NCBI GenBank assembly: GCA_016179185.1
Contig: JACORW010000081.1
Coordinates: 1 to 48,847 of the forward strand
Direction: 5' to 3'
From: Gammaproteobacteria bacterium
GTDB taxonomy: Bacteria > Pseudomonadota > Gammaproteobacteria > Eutrophobiales > Eutrophobiaceae
DNA length: 48,847 nucleotides
The notes under the pieces were generated by a model. That model made no database searches, was not told the origin of the DNA, and worked only from the letters and a program-made list of their open reading frames with translations. Made by a program: the position numbers and the translations under genes. Of this stretch, positions 24,144 to 33,186 are shown in pieces. Each line of letters opens with the position of its first letter. Positions within the stretch are counted from its first letter, which is position 1.

Positions 24144-26798
24144 TCAGCGAGTCGCCAGGTTCTCGGTGATCGCGTTGCGCAGGCAGGCCATTTGGGATTC
24201 ATCCGCAAGCGGGCGATTGTGGCGATCGGTGATGAAGAAGATGTCCTCCACGCGTTCGCCATAGGTTGCAATCTTGGCGCCCTGCAGCCGCGCCCCGCAG
24301 TTTTCCATGGCCATGCCGACGGCGGCGAGGAATCCGGGCCGATCAGTGGCGATGACCTCCATGATGGTGCGGATATTCATGCTGTCCGTGCTGAACAGCA
24401 CCTGGGTCGGGACATCGAAGTGCCTGAGCCGGCGCGGGCTCACGTGGTTTGCCCGTGCCATCGGCTGATCAAGGGACGTCAAGGCGCGGATCAGCCGCTG
24501 GTGGATGTCGGTAACGCGCCCGTGTCCCTGAACGGGCTCGCCGCCGGTCTCCAGAACAATGAACGTGTCGAGCGTGTGGCCGCTCGTGGACGTGATGATG
24601 CGGGCGTCCAGGATGTTCAGCCCGAGCCGGTCCATGGTGCGCACCGCGCGCGAGAAAATATTGTCGTGGTCAGGCATGTAAATGAATATTTCCGTGCCGC
24701 CGCGGGCGGTAATTTCGCGGATCAGCACCAGCGGGAACGCGGTATCGGTGTGCTCGGCGATGGCCTGCGTGTGGCGCGCGATCTCGTCCGGCGAGTGGCG
24801 GATGAAATAATCCTCCCCCAGCCCGCCCCAGACGGACTCCGCCGCCAGGCCGCGTGGCAGTCCCCTCCCCAGCAGCGCCAGGGCTTCGGCCTTCACCTCG
24901 GCGATGCGCTCTTCCTTGTCAATCGGGTTTTCCAGCCCGCGGCGCAACGCGCGCAAGGTCTTTTCGTAGAGATCGCCGAGCAGCGCGGCCTTCCATCCAT
25001 TCCACAGACCGGGGTTCGTCCCCGCCATATCGGCCGCGGTCAGCAGAAACAGATAATTGAGATGCATGACGTCGCGCACCGTGGTGGCGAAGCGGTTGAC
25101 CGTTTCGGGGTCGTCAATGTCCTCCCGCTGCGCGGTTTTTGACATCAGCAGGTGGTGGCGGACGAGCCAGCCCACCAGACGCGAGTCAAATTCGGCCAAT
25201 TGATGCCGGCGGCAGAATGTTTCGGCGTCCACCGCTCCCAGTTCGGAATGATCGCCGCCCCGGCCCTTGCCGATGTCGTGGAATATCCCTGCCAGATACA
25301 GCAATTCCTGCTTCGGAACCGCCTGCAACACGCGCCGGCACAATGGGAAGCGCGCCGAGTTTTCCTCCAGCCCGAACAGACGCATGTTGCGCACGACGAA
25401 CAGCAGATGCTCGTCCACGGTATAGATGTGGAACAGGTCAAACTGCGTCAACCCTTCGACGGCGGCGAATTCGGGAAGGTAGGCGCCGAGCACGCCATAG
25501 CGGTGCATGCGTCGCAGTTCATGTCCGACCATGCGCGGCTGGCGGATGATCTCGAGGAACAGGCTGCGATTGCGGATGTCGGAGCGGAATGCCTCGTCGA
25601 TCAGGTGTATTGACTCGCGCACCAGCCGGATGGTGCTTGCCCGCACGCCGTTGATGCGCGCATTCTGCTGAATGAGCAGAAACAGCTCCAGCAGCGCGAA
25701 CGGGTAGCGCTTGAAGACGTGCTCGTTGCGCACGGCGATGCTGTCTCCATGAACCTGAAAGCGGTTGTTGAGCGGTTCGATCTTTTCGCGCTTTCCGGCG
25801 GCCAGGATCACCTCCTGGAAGTGCTGCAGCAGCATCTCATTCAGCCGGCTGATGTCCCGGGCGGTGCGGTAGAAGTCGCGCATGAACTGTTCCACGCCGC
25901 GATTTCCTTCCGCGGTGAACCCGAACAGGCGCGCGACCTTCTTCTGGTAATCGAACAGCAGGCGATCCTCCCGGCGTCCGGTGGTCGCGTGCAGCGCGAA
26001 CCGCACGCGCCACAACAACGCGCGCGCGCGATCCAGCGTCTGATACTCCGATTCCGTGAGAAAACCGTAGCCGATGAGATCCAGCAGCCGTTGCGCGCCG
26101 AAGTGGCGTTTCGCGACCCAGCCGACCATCTGTATGTCACGCAGACCGCCAGGGCCGTCCTTGACGTTGGGTTCCAGGTTGTGCTCGGAATGCTCGTAGC
26201 GCTGGTGGCGCGCGCTCTGTTCCTCGAACTTGGCCCGGAAATACTTGTGCGTGGGCCAGATCCGGCGCGGGCCGGTGGCGTCGGTCATCTCGTCGAACAG
26301 CGGTCGCTCACCGCAGACATGGCGGGCCTCGATGAGATTGGTGACGACAGTGACGTCGGCCTTTGCCTCCTGCACGCACTGGCGCACCGTGCGCACGCTG
26401 TGTCCCACCTGCAGGCCAATGTCCCACAGAAACGTCAGGAAGCGTTCGATTTGAGAGCGCAGGGCCGCATTGACACGCGGTCGCGTGAGGATCATCAGAT
26501 CGATGTCGGAAGCGGGGAGGAGATCGCCGCGCCCGTAGCCGCCCACGGCGACCAGCGACGCCCCCGGCTCGGAGATGAAGCTCTGCCAGGCGCCCGTCAG
26601 CATCTGGTCAATGAACCACGCGTGCCGGTACAACACTTCATCGATGCGATTTCCCGCAATGAAGCGCTCATGCAGCGATGCGCGTGCATCCTGGATGAGC
26701 TGCTTGCAGAATTTCAGCGGCGGAGTTCCCCCCCGCGCGGCATCCAGAAACCGCGCCCGATTGAACAGTTTTTCATCGGGGATGTTTTCGAACCACAT
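24144..26798 (-). CDS. glnD: Bifunctional uridylyltransferase/uridylyl-removing enzyme
   Basis: 884 residues, the usual length. The N-terminal nucleotidyltransferase motif is GGYGRGDLLPASDIDLMIL; a central GlnD linker follows. The HD hydrolase domain shows LAGIFHDIGKGRGGDHSELGA, and two C-terminal ACT domains include TDRPGFLAAVGMAMENCGA. It senses glutamine and modifies or demodifies PII proteins to control nitrogen assimilation. It starts 3 nt after the map stop, so translation is probably coupled. Confidence 0.97.
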   Translation of the reverse strand: MWFENIPDEKLFNRARFLDAARGGTPPLKFCKQLIQDARASLHERFIAGNRIDEVLYRHAWFIDQMLTGAWQSFISEPGASLVAVGGYGRGDLLPASDIDLMILTRPRVNAALRSQIERFLTFLWDIGLQVGHSVRTVRQCVQEAKADVTVVTNLIEARHVCGERPLFDEMTDATGPRRIWPTHKYFRAKFEEQSARHQRYEHSEHNLEPNVKDGPGGLRDIQMVGWVAKRHFGAQRLLDLIGYGFLTESEYQTLDRARALLWRVRFALHATTGRREDRLLFDYQKKVARLFGFTAEGNRGVEQFMRDFYRTARDISRLNEMLLQHFQEVILAAGKREKIEPLNNRFQVHGDSIAVRNEHVFKRYPFALLELFLLIQQNARINGVRASTIRLVRESIHLIDEAFRSDIRNRSLFLEIIRQPRMVGHELRRMHRYGVLGAYLPEFAAVEGLTQFDLFHIYTVDEHLLFVVRNMRLFGLEENSARFPLCRRVLQAVPKQELLYLAGIFHDIGKGRGGDHSELGAVDAETFCRRHQLAEFDSRLVGWLVRHHLLMSKTAQREDIDDPETVNRFATTVRDVMHLNYLFLLTAADMAGTNPGLWNGWKAALLGDLYEKTLRALRRGLENPIDKEERIAEVKAEALALLGRGLPRGLAAESVWGGLGEDYFIRHSPDEIARHTQAIAEHTDTAFPLVLIREITARGGTEIFIYMPDHDNIFSRAVRTMDRLGLNILDARIITSTSGHTLDTFIVLETGGEPVQGHGRVTDIHQRLIRALTSLDQPMARANHVSPRRLRHFDVPTQVLFSTDSMNIRTIMEVIATDRPGFLAAVGMAMENCGARLQGAKIATYGERVEDIFFITDRHNRPLADESQMACLRNAITENLATR

Positions 26799-26801
26799 CG
26801 A

Positions 26802-27569
26802 TCAAATTTTTTCGTCAGGCCGGCGCGTCAGGACTTCGACTCCCCGATCGGTAACCAGCAGTGTGTGTTCCCATTGTGCAGACAGGGATCGATCCTTGGT
26901 TACCACGGTCCAGTGGTCGGACAGCAGCCGCACGTGCCGCTTTCCGGCGTTGATCATGGGCTCGATTGTGAAGGTCATGCCGCGTTCCAGCGCGATCCCG
27001 GTGTTGCGCTCACCGTAGTGCAGCACCTGCGGGTCCTCGTGAAATTCGCGCCCGATGCCGTGGCCGCAGTATTCACGCACCACGGAAAAACTCCGTTCCT
27101 CGGCGTGCGACTGTATCGCATGGCCGATGTCCCCGAGGCGCGCGCCCGGACGCACCAGCGCGATGGCAAGCGCCAGGCACTCGTAAGTCACCTCCACCAG
27201 CCGCCGTGCGCGGATCGAGGGCGCGCCGATAAAAAACATCCTGCTGGTATCGCCGTGGTATCCGTCCTTGATGACGGTGTTGTCGATGTTAAGGATGTCC
27301 CCGTCCTTCAGGCACCGATCGCCGGGTATGCCGTGGCAGACAACATGGTTGACCGATGTGCAGATGGACTTGGGGAAACCGCGGTAATTCAGGGGCGCCG
27401 GCACGGCCTGCTGGTGATTGACGATGTAGTCGTGGCAGCGGGAATCCAGCTCCCCGGTCGTGACGCCCGGCCGCACAAAGGGCGCGATCATCTGCAGCAC
27501 ATCCGCGGCCAGGCGGCCGGCGATCCGCATTTTTTCGATTTCGTCGGGGGACTTGATGCTGATCTGCAT
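26802..27569 (-). CDS. map: Methionine aminopeptidase, type I
   Basis: 255 residues. The five metal ligands are visible in order: NIDNTVIKDGYHGDTSRMF (two aspartates), GHGIGREFHEDP (histidine), TFTIEPMIN and WEHTLLVTDRG (glutamates). It removes the initiator methionine from nascent proteins. The ATG at 27569 (MQISIKSPDEIEKMRIAG) matches family alignments; the frame extends upstream across the promoter region without support. It is the first gene of the leftward operon, divergent from rpsB, the usual gammaproteobacterial arrangement. Confidence 0.96.
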   Translation of the reverse strand: MQISIKSPDEIEKMRIAGRLAADVLQMIAPFVRPGVTTGELDSRCHDYIVNHQQAVPAPLNYRGFPKSICTSVNHVVCHGIPGDRCLKDGDILNIDNTVIKDGYHGDTSRMFFIGAPSIRARRLVEVTYECLALAIALVRPGARLGDIGHAIQSHAEERSFSVVREYCGHGIGREFHEDPQVLHYGERNTGIALERGMTFTIEPMINAGKRHVRLLSDHWTVVTKDRSLSAQWEHTLLVTDRGVEVLTRRPDEKI

Positions 27570-27607
27570 GAGTTGATCGGGCGCCGCGGATCGGCCGCGG
27601 CGGCGAT

Positions 27608-27636
27608 TTGTTGCGCCGAAGCATGTATGGTATAAA
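27608..27636 (+). promoter_or_regulatory. Sigma-70 promoter of the rpsB operon
   Basis: TTGTTG at 27608-27613 and TATAAA at 27631-27636 are separated by exactly 17 nt. The region after the -10 box is GC-rich (GCGCCCGCGC), as in stringently controlled ribosomal promoters. The predicted start of transcription near 27643 leaves a leader of about 228 nt. Confidence 0.7.
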
Positions 27637-27642
27637 GCGCCC

Positions 27643-27870
27643 GCGCAAGGCGCAAACCGCTGTCGCAACCGGGCTGTTTCCCTATGACAAGCCCGACGGC
27701 GCGCGCAAGACCGGCCCGGATTCCGATTGATGTCGATCCATCTCCGGGCCGGACTGTAAATCCGGTCGCACACGCTGCCGAGAGGCGGCACACATTTTGG
27801 GGTGTCCCGGACGAAGACCCGGGATGAACGTGTGCCAGGTGCGGCTGCTTAACCCCAGAGGAGACTATCC
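27643..27870 (+). ncRNA. Structured rpsB (S2) mRNA leader
   Basis: The leader can form several hairpins in series: CGGGCT/AGCCCG around 27670-27695, GGCCCGG 27713-27719 with CCGGGCC 27744-27750, CCGGA 27749-27753 with TCCGG 27761-27765 around CTGTAAA, GCTGCC/GGCGGC near 27775-27788, and a closing GGCACAC/GTGTGCC stem at 27786-27836 enclosing TCCCGG/CCGGGA. GAGGAG lies about 8 nt before the ATG. S2 is known to repress its own operon through the leader in gammaproteobacteria; assigning that role here is inference. The 7-nt loop CTGTAAA equals a tRNA-Tyr anticodon loop. Confidence 0.6.
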
Positions 27871-28824
27871 ATGTCAGCAGTCACCATGCGTGAAATGCTG
27901 GAGGCCGGCGTTCACTTCGGCCACCAGACCCGGTACTGGAATCCGAAGATGGCCCCGTTCCTGTTCGGCCATCGCAACAAGATCCACATCATCAACCTCG
28001 AACAGACGCTGCCGCTGTTCAACGACGCGCTGAACTTCGCCGGCGGGCTAGCGGCCCGAAAGGGCACAATCCTGTTCGTCGGCACCAAGCGCGCCGCGCA
28101 GCAGATTATCGAGGAGGAGGCGCGCCGCTGCGCGATGCCGTTCGTCAACCGGCGCTGGCTGGGCGGGCTGCTGACCAACTATCGCACCGTACGCCAGTCC
28201 ATCAACCGGCTGGGGGATTACGAGTCCATGGTTGCCGACGGCGGTCTCGATCGCATGGGCAAGCGCGAGGCGCTCGATTTCCAGCGGGAACTGGAAAAAT
28301 TGCGCCGCGGTCTGGCCGGAATCAAGGACATGAAGGGCATCCCCGACGCGCTGTTCGTTGTGGACGTGGGTTATGAAGACATCGCCGTCAGCGAAGCGCG
28401 CAAACTCAAGATCCCGGTCATCGGCATCGTGGACAGCAACAACAGTCCGGACGGGATCGACTACGTGATCCCGGGCAACGATGACGCCATCCGTTCCATT
28501 CGCCTGTACGCCCGGGGTATCGCGGACGCCATACTCGAGGGCCGCCGGTCGGTCGCGCAGCTGGGCCCGGCCGAGGGCGCCGATGAATTCGTCGAACTGG
28601 ACGAGTCGGGAGCGCCCATCGTCGAGGAAAGGAAGCACAAGGCGCGGATCCAGACCCGGAAGAAGGCGCCGCAGAAAAAGGCCGAGGCCGGAGGCGAAGC
28701 CGCCGCGCCCAAGGCCAAGCCCGCGGCTGCCCGTGAAGATGCCAGGCCGGCCGCAAAGAAGCCTGCGATCAGGAAAAAGACGGTACGCAAGAAGACCGCG
28801 CGCAAGGGCGATGCCGGGGGGTAG
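27871..28824 (+). CDS. rpsB: 30S ribosomal protein S2 with long basic C-terminal extension
   Basis: 317 residues. The S2 core is complete: [74 protein letters not shown] and [20 protein letters not shown]. coli S2 has about 241 residues, so about 75 are added here as a Lys/Ala/Arg-rich tail ([12 protein letters not shown] near the end). The tail resembles histone-H1-like or ribosome-associated basic tails. It heads the rpsB-tsf-pyrH-frr operon. Confidence 0.97.
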   Translation: MSAVTMREMLEAGVHFGHQTRYWNPKMAPFLFGHRNKIHIINLEQTLPLFNDALNFAGGLAARKGTILFVGTKRAAQQIIEEEARRCAMPFVNRRWLGGLLTNYRTVRQSINRLGDYESMVADGGLDRMGKREALDFQRELEKLRRGLAGIKDMKGIPDALFVVDVGYEDIAVSEARKLKIPVIGIVDSNNSPDGIDYVIPGNDDAIRSIRLYARGIADAILEGRRSVAQLGPAEGADEFVELDESGAPIVEERKHKARIQTRKKAPQKKAEAGGEAAAPKAKPAAAREDARPAAKKPAIRKKTVRKKTARKGDAGG

Positions 28825-28829
28825 CGGCC

Positions 28830-29717
28830 ATGGAAATCAGCGCGTCACTGGTCAGGGAGCTCCGGGATCGCACCGGGGCCGGCATGATGGATTGCAAGAA
28901 GGCCCTGGTGGAGTCCGGCGGGAACATCGACGGGGCCATCGAAACGATGCGCAAATCCGGCGTGGCCAAGGCGGAAAAGAAGGCCGGCCGCGTCGCCGCC
29001 GAAGGCGTGATCCTGTACCGCGAACTGGCCGCAGGGGCGGGCGGCATGTTGCTGGAGGTGAACTGCGAGACGGATTTTGTGGCCAAGGACGAAAACTTCC
29101 TGCGCTTCGCCAATGAGGCCGCGGACACCGCGCGCGGGTCCGGCGCGGACAGCGTCGAGCAGCTCGGCGCTGAGACACTGGCGGGGGGCGGCGGCGCCAG
29201 CGTCGAAGAAATCCGCAGACAGCTGGTGGCGAAGATCGGTGAAAACATCAGCGTGCGGCGGATTGCGCGGTTGATCAGCAACGGCGGCCGCGTCGGTTCC
29301 TATACGCATGGCGGGCGAATCGGCGTGCTGGTGGACGTTCGCGGCGGCGAAGGCAGTCTCGCCAGGGACATTGCCATGCACATCGCCGCCAGCCGGCCGG
29401 TGTGCGTTGACGAGTCCGGTTTGTCGGCGGATCTGCTGGCCCGGGAACGCGACATCTACCGCGCTCAGGCCGCCCAGAGCGGCAAGCCGGCGGACATCGT
29501 CGAAAAGATGGTCAACGGCCGCGTGACGAAATTTGTCAATGAAGTGACGCTGCTGGGGCAGCCGTTCGTGAAAGAGCCGGATATCACGGTGGGCAGGTTG
29601 CTCAAGTCGCGCGCGGCCAGCGTGGCCGGTTTCCTGCGCCTGGAAGTGGGCGAGGGAATCGAGAAAAAGACGGGTAATTTCGCCGCAGAGGTCATGGCGC
29701 AGGCGCGTGGCACCTGA
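28830..29717 (+). CDS. tsf: Elongation factor Ts
   Basis: 295 residues. The N-terminal UBA-like domain reads [20 protein letters not shown], with the [12 protein letters not shown] signature. The core contains [17 protein letters not shown], which holds the TDFVA motif that contacts EF-Tu. [19 protein letters not shown] lies in the coiled-coil and C-terminal part. It exchanges nucleotide on EF-Tu. It starts 5 nt after the rpsB stop. Confidence 0.97.
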   Translation: MEISASLVRELRDRTGAGMMDCKKALVESGGNIDGAIETMRKSGVAKAEKKAGRVAAEGVILYRELAAGAGGMLLEVNCETDFVAKDENFLRFANEAADTARGSGADSVEQLGAETLAGGGGASVEEIRRQLVAKIGENISVRRIARLISNGGRVGSYTHGGRIGVLVDVRGGEGSLARDIAMHIAASRPVCVDESGLSADLLARERDIYRAQAAQSGKPADIVEKMVNGRVTKFVNEVTLLGQPFVKEPDITVGRLLKSRAASVAGFLRLEVGEGIEKKTGNFAAEVMAQARGT

Positions 29718-29743
29718 GCCGGCGCAGCGGAGAATCGGCAGCC

Positions 29744-30466
29744 GTGACCAGCCCAGCCCCGCTCCGCTACAAACGTATTCTGCTGAAGTTGAGCGGCGAG
29801 GCGCTGATGGGGGACGCGCCATTCGGCATCGACCCGATGGTGATCCGGCGTATCGCGTCCGAGGTGGATGATCTGCGCCGGGCCGGGGCCGAGATTGCCA
29901 TGGTAATCGGCGCGGGAAACCTGTTCCGGGGCGCCGGGCTCGCGGCTGCCGGCATGGATCGTGTCACCGCCGATCACATGGGCATGCTGGCGACGATCAT
30001 GAATTCCCTGGCGATGCAGGATGCACTGGAGCAACGCGGGTTGTTTGCGCGGGTCATGTCGGCCGTCAGGATCAACCAGGTTTGCGAGGACTACATCCGC
30101 CGCCGCGCCGTGCGGCATCTCGAAAAGGGCCGCATCGTCATCTTTGCCGCCGGTACCGGGAACCCGTTTTTCACCACCGACTCCGCCGCGAGCCTGCGCG
30201 CCGTGGAGATCAACGCCGATCTCCTCATCAAGGCCACCAAGGTGGACGGCGTCTATTCCGCGGACCCGAAAAAAGATCGGTCGGCGCACCGCATTCCCCG
30301 GCTCAGTTATGATGAGGTAATTGAACGCAAGCTGGCCGTCATGGATACGACGGCGGTAGTGTTGTGCCGGGACCACCATGTGCCGCTGCGGGTCCTGGAC
30401 ATGATGCAACACGGGGCTCTTATGCGCGCCGCGTGCGGGGCGGATGACGGGACATTGGTGTCATAA
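29744..30466 (+). CDS. pyrH: UMP kinase
   Basis: 240 residues. The amino-acid-kinase fold is clear: [46 protein letters not shown] and [35 protein letters not shown] follows. It makes UDP for RNA, DNA and envelope precursors. The start is GTG at 29744 with GGAG 11 nt upstream. Hairpin array D begins 47 nt after its stop. Confidence 0.96.
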   Translation: MTSPAPLRYKRILLKLSGEALMGDAPFGIDPMVIRRIASEVDDLRRAGAEIAMVIGAGNLFRGAGLAAAGMDRVTADHMGMLATIMNSLAMQDALEQRGLFARVMSAVRINQVCEDYIRRRAVRHLEKGRIVIFAAGTGNPFFTTDSAASLRAVEINADLLIKATKVDGVYSADPKKDRSAHRIPRLSYDEVIERKLAVMDTTAVVLCRDHHVPLRVLDMMQHGALMRAACGADDGTLVS

Positions 30467-30513
30467 TCCGAGCGCAAGGCAGAAGTTCATGGACGGACTT
30501 TCCCAGCAGTTAG

Positions 30514-30659
30514 CAGGCTGTTGAAAAAGTCTTTTCAACAGCCTGATAAAGCGGTGCAAGATGCACCGCCATTTTTCAAGTCATTGAAAAACGGAGAAAA
30601 GCAATAATCGCACTTTTTGCTTTTCGAGTTGAAAAAGTCCATGGACGGACTTTTTCAAC
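30514..30659. repeat. Array of five consecutive hairpins (array D) between pyrH and frr
   Basis: Stems are CAGGCTGTTGAAAA 30514-30527/30532-30545, GCGGTGCA 30551-30558/30562-30569, TTTTTCAA 30572-30579/30584-30591 (with outer pairs), GAAAAGCAA 30596-30604/30617-30625, and GTTGAAAAAGTCC 30628-30640/30647-30659. All listed arms are perfectly complementary. The array ends 7 nt before the AGGAGG ribosome site of frr. CATGGACGGACTTT at 30488-30501 repeats the sequence at 30641-30654 and may be an eroded copy. Read on the minus strand, its modules match array A in order. Confidence 0.93.
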
Positions 30660-30680
30660 AACCTGTTAGGAGGCCGGGAT

Positions 30681-31238
30681 ATGGTCAATGACATTATTAA
30701 CGATGCCACCCAGCGCATGAAAAAGGCGCTTGAATCCCTCAAGCATGATCTGGCGCGGGTCCGCACCGGCCGGGCGCATATCAATCTGCTGGAACATGTC
30801 ACCGTGAATTACTACGGCAATAAGGTTCCGATTGCGCAGGCTTCCAGCGTCAGCGTTCTGGACGCGCGCACGCTGGGAATCACACCCTGGGATCGAAATA
30901 TGATTCCGGATCTCGAAAAGGCCATATTGCATTCCGATCTTGGCCTCAATCCGGTGACAGCCGGCAGCGTAATCCGGATACCGCTGCCGCCGCTGACGGA
31001 GGAACGGCGCAAGGAGCTGACCAAGGTGGTGCGCGCCGAGGGCGAGAAGGCCAGGGTTGCGATCCGCAACATCCGGCGTGACGCCAACCAGCACCTGAAG
31101 GAGATGGTAAGGAAAAAGGAGATTAACGAGGACGGGGAGCGGCGCGGCGAGGAACAGGTCCAAAAGCTGACCGATACGCACATCAAGGAAGTGGACAAGC
31201 TGGTTGCCGACAAGGAAAAGGAGCTGATGGAGATCTGA
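30681..31238 (+). CDS. frr: Ribosome recycling factor
   Basis: 185 residues, the family's exact usual length. [23 protein letters not shown] begins the triple-helix and hinge region. [38 protein letters not shown] and [17 protein letters not shown] follow. With EF-G it splits post-termination ribosomes. AGGAGG (30667-30672) lies 8 nt before the ATG, directly after hairpin array D. Confidence 0.97.
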   Translation: MVNDIINDATQRMKKALESLKHDLARVRTGRAHINLLEHVTVNYYGNKVPIAQASSVSVLDARTLGITPWDRNMIPDLEKAILHSDLGLNPVTAGSVIRIPLPPLTEERRKELTKVVRAEGEKARVAIRNIRRDANQHLKEMVRKKEINEDGERRGEEQVQKLTDTHIKEVDKLVADKEKELMEI

Positions 31239-31320
31239 GAAACACTCGAGTCCGGATCCGATCCCGGGGCGCGATGCCTGTCATGTCACCGGACGAGCCC
31301 GGGCCCCGGCAGTGCCGTGT
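31239..31320. other. Interval between frr and hairpin array C
   Basis: A GC-rich non-coding stretch after the frr stop. CCCGGG-type palindromic words occur around 31263 and 31298. I see no clear promoter or terminator in it; the following 300 nt are array C. Confidence 0.4.
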
Positions 31321-31620
31321 GTCAACAGAGTTGACGCAAAAGTCCGTCCCTGGATTTTTGCCTCTCGCTTCGGCCAAAGCACAGCTTCGGCTTCGCTCCG
31401 TTTATCAAGCACATACGTGCTTGATAAACGATGCCTCCCATCCGACCGCCAGGGACGACCGCCAGGGATGGCGGAAGTGCAGAAAATGCCTGGAGCAATT
31501 TTCTGCCGGCGGAAGTGCGGAAAATGGAGGGAACAATTTTCCGCCGGCGGAAATGCGGATTTTGCAGGAGCAAAAATCCGCCATGTGCAGCAGGAACCAC
31601 TGATGTTAATCAGTGGTTCC
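31321..31620. repeat. Large hairpin array C with a three-unit 38-nt tandem repeat, between frr and uppS
   Basis: Hairpins in order are GTCAAC 31321-31326/31330-31335; GCAAAAGTCC 31336-31345/31352-31361 with one G-T wobble; GCCAAAGC 31373-31380/31384-31391 with one mismatch; CGTTTATCAAGCAC 31399-31412/31417-31430, perfect; CCGCCA 31459-31464/31469-31474; GCAGAAAAT 31479-31487/31498-31506; GCGGAAAAT 31517-31525/31536-31544; GCGGATTTT 31555-31563/31573-31581; and GGAACCACTGAT 31593-31604/31609-31620. The three GC(A/G)G hairpins are spaced exactly 38 nt apart, each preceded by GGCGGAA(G/A)T. The last arm ends 23 nt before the uppS start codon. Confidence 0.94.
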
Positions 31621-31643
31621 TTAATCCCTTCAGGGCCCAGATA

Positions 31644-32372
31644 ATGGCGCAACCGGCACACATATCCATCATCATGGACGGCAACGGTCGCTGGGCAACC
31701 CAGCGGGGTCTGCCGCGCGCTGCCGGCCACCGGGAAGGAGTGCGGGCGCTGCGCGCCATCGTGGAACACTGCGTCCGCGTCGGGGTTGGCACGTTGAGCG
31801 TGTTCGCCTTCAGCAGCGAGAACTGGAACCGCCCGCGGGACGAGGTCGGGCTGCTGCTGGACCTGTTCGTGAGTGCCTTGAATGATCAGGTGGAGGCATT
31901 GCATGCCCACGGAGTCAGGCTGCGATTCATCGGCAACCTGGGCGCCTTTCCCGAATCGCTGCAGCAGACCCTGCTGGATGCGGAGCGGCGCACCGGCGCG
32001 AATTCGACCCTGCTGCTCGCAGTCGCCGCCAATTACGGCGGACGCTGGGACCTGGTCCAGGCCTGCCGCAGCCTCGCGCGCCAGGTTCAGTGCGGCGCGC
32101 TCCGCCCGGAGCACGTTGACGAGCAAATGCTCGGGGCCCAATTGACTCTCGCCGGGGTTCCACCGCCGGATCTCTTCATCCGCACGGGCGGGGAGCAGCG
32201 CATCAGCAATTACCTGCTGTGGGACCTTGCCTATTCGGAACTCTACTTCAACGACGTGCCGTGGCCGGAGTTCACGCCGGCGCACCTGGATCGGGCGCTC
32301 GAGTGGTATGCGCGGCGCGAACGGCGCTTCGGCGGGTTGGCAAACGTGCAGGATTTCCCCGGTGGGGATTAG
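31644..32372 (+). CDS. uppS: Undecaprenyl diphosphate synthase
   Basis: 242 residues. ISIIMDGNGRWATQRGLPR carries the catalytic aspartate; FAFSSENWNRP and the C-terminal RTGGEQRISNYLLWDLAYSELYF signature follow. It adds isoprene units to farnesyl diphosphate to make the C55 carrier for peptidoglycan and LPS. The ATG at 31644 fits homologues; the frame stays open upstream through hairpin array C, which is not coding. The ribosome site (AGGG) is weak. Confidence 0.96.
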   Translation: MAQPAHISIIMDGNGRWATQRGLPRAAGHREGVRALRAIVEHCVRVGVGTLSVFAFSSENWNRPRDEVGLLLDLFVSALNDQVEALHAHGVRLRFIGNLGAFPESLQQTLLDAERRTGANSTLLLAVAANYGGRWDLVQACRSLARQVQCGALRPEHVDEQMLGAQLTLAGVPPPDLFIRTGGEQRISNYLLWDLAYSELYFNDVPWPEFTPAHLDRALEWYARRERRFGGLANVQDFPGGD

Positions 32373-33186
32373 CGCAAGAACCGCAACAGCGGTGCCGCTG
32401 GCGGTCGCGATTATCGCCGGCGTGCTGCTGCTGCCATCCGGAGCGTTTACCGGCATCGTCGGTGCGGCAGTCACGCTGGCCGCGTGGGAATGGAGTGCGC
32501 TGGCCGGGATCGTGGCGCTGACGCGGAGATGCCTTTACGTCGCCGCCCTGATCGGGGCAGGCGCAGCCGTGTGCCTGGCGCCGGCCCTGCAGGCAACGAC
32601 GCATGTCATGGCCGGAGCCGCCGGTTTCTGGATTGCCGCGCTGCTGATGATTGTCGCCACCCAGCGTAGACGGTTCGCGTTCGATCAGTGGCCGCGGCTG
32701 CGCGCCCTGTCCGGTGCGCTGGTTTTGCTGCCGGCCTGGCTGGGACTGGTTCAGTTGCATGCCGGGGCCGGGGGAACGCACGAGGTCATCTTTCTGCTGC
32801 TGTTGGTGTGGAGCGCGGATACAGCGGCATTCTACGCGGGCCGGAAATGGGGACGGCACCGGCTTTGCCCCGAGGTCAGCCCGGGCAAGAGCTGGGAGGG
32901 CGCGGTCGCCGGTTTGGTTGCCGGTGTGGTTCTTGCCGCGGTGTACGCGGCGTTGCGGAATGCTTCCGGGCGGGCAATGGTAATATTCGTCCTGCTTGCC
33001 GCATTCACGGTTGCGGCGTCCATCGTGGGTGATCTTTTCGAAAGCATGATCAAACGGAGCGCGAACCGGAAAGACAGCGGGACACTGCTGCCGGGCCACG
33101 GCGGCATGCTCGACCGCATGGACAGCCTCACGGCAGCCGTACCCGTGTATCTGCTCGGTTTGCCGTTGGCTGGAAGGGTTTCATGA
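32362..33186 (+). CDS. cdsA: Phosphatidate cytidylyltransferase
   Basis: 274 residues with about eight membrane helices. The C-terminal signature is complete: [12 protein letters not shown], then [19 protein letters not shown] and MLDRMDS. It makes CDP-diacylglycerol for all phospholipids. The start is GTG at 32362, overlapping the end of uppS by 11 nt, with AGGA about 9 nt upstream; no ATG fits. The stop overlaps the dxr start by 4 nt. Confidence 0.93.
   Translation: MGISARTATAVPLAVAIIAGVLLLPSGAFTGIVGAAVTLAAWEWSALAGIVALTRRCLYVAALIGAGAAVCLAPALQATTHVMAGAAGFWIAALLMIVATQRRRFAFDQWPRLRALSGALVLLPAWLGLVQLHAGAGGTHEVIFLLLLVWSADTAAFYAGRKWGRHRLCPEVSPGKSWEGAVAGLVAGVVLAAVYAALRNASGRAMVIFVLLAAFTVAASIVGDLFESMIKRSANRKDSGTLLPGHGGMLDRMDSLTAAVPVYLLGLPLAGRVS

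Noticed and set aside
27749..27765. tRNA-Tyr gene
   Set aside because: Only an anticodon-arm-like hairpin is present; there is no acceptor stem, D-arm or GGTTCGA T-loop around it.
30514..30659. Transposon remnant or insertion-sequence ends
   Set aside because: No transposase fragment lies inside or near the arrays, and each site is a series of short independent palindromes instead of one pair of terminal repeats.
31469..31582. CRISPR array
   Set aside because: The 38-nt units are contiguous palindromes without unique spacers, and no cas gene is nearby.
31431..31643. A 71-codon N-terminal extension of uppS
   Set aside because: It would be translated from hairpin array C and has no similarity to UppS proteins; the ATG at 31644 matches the family start.
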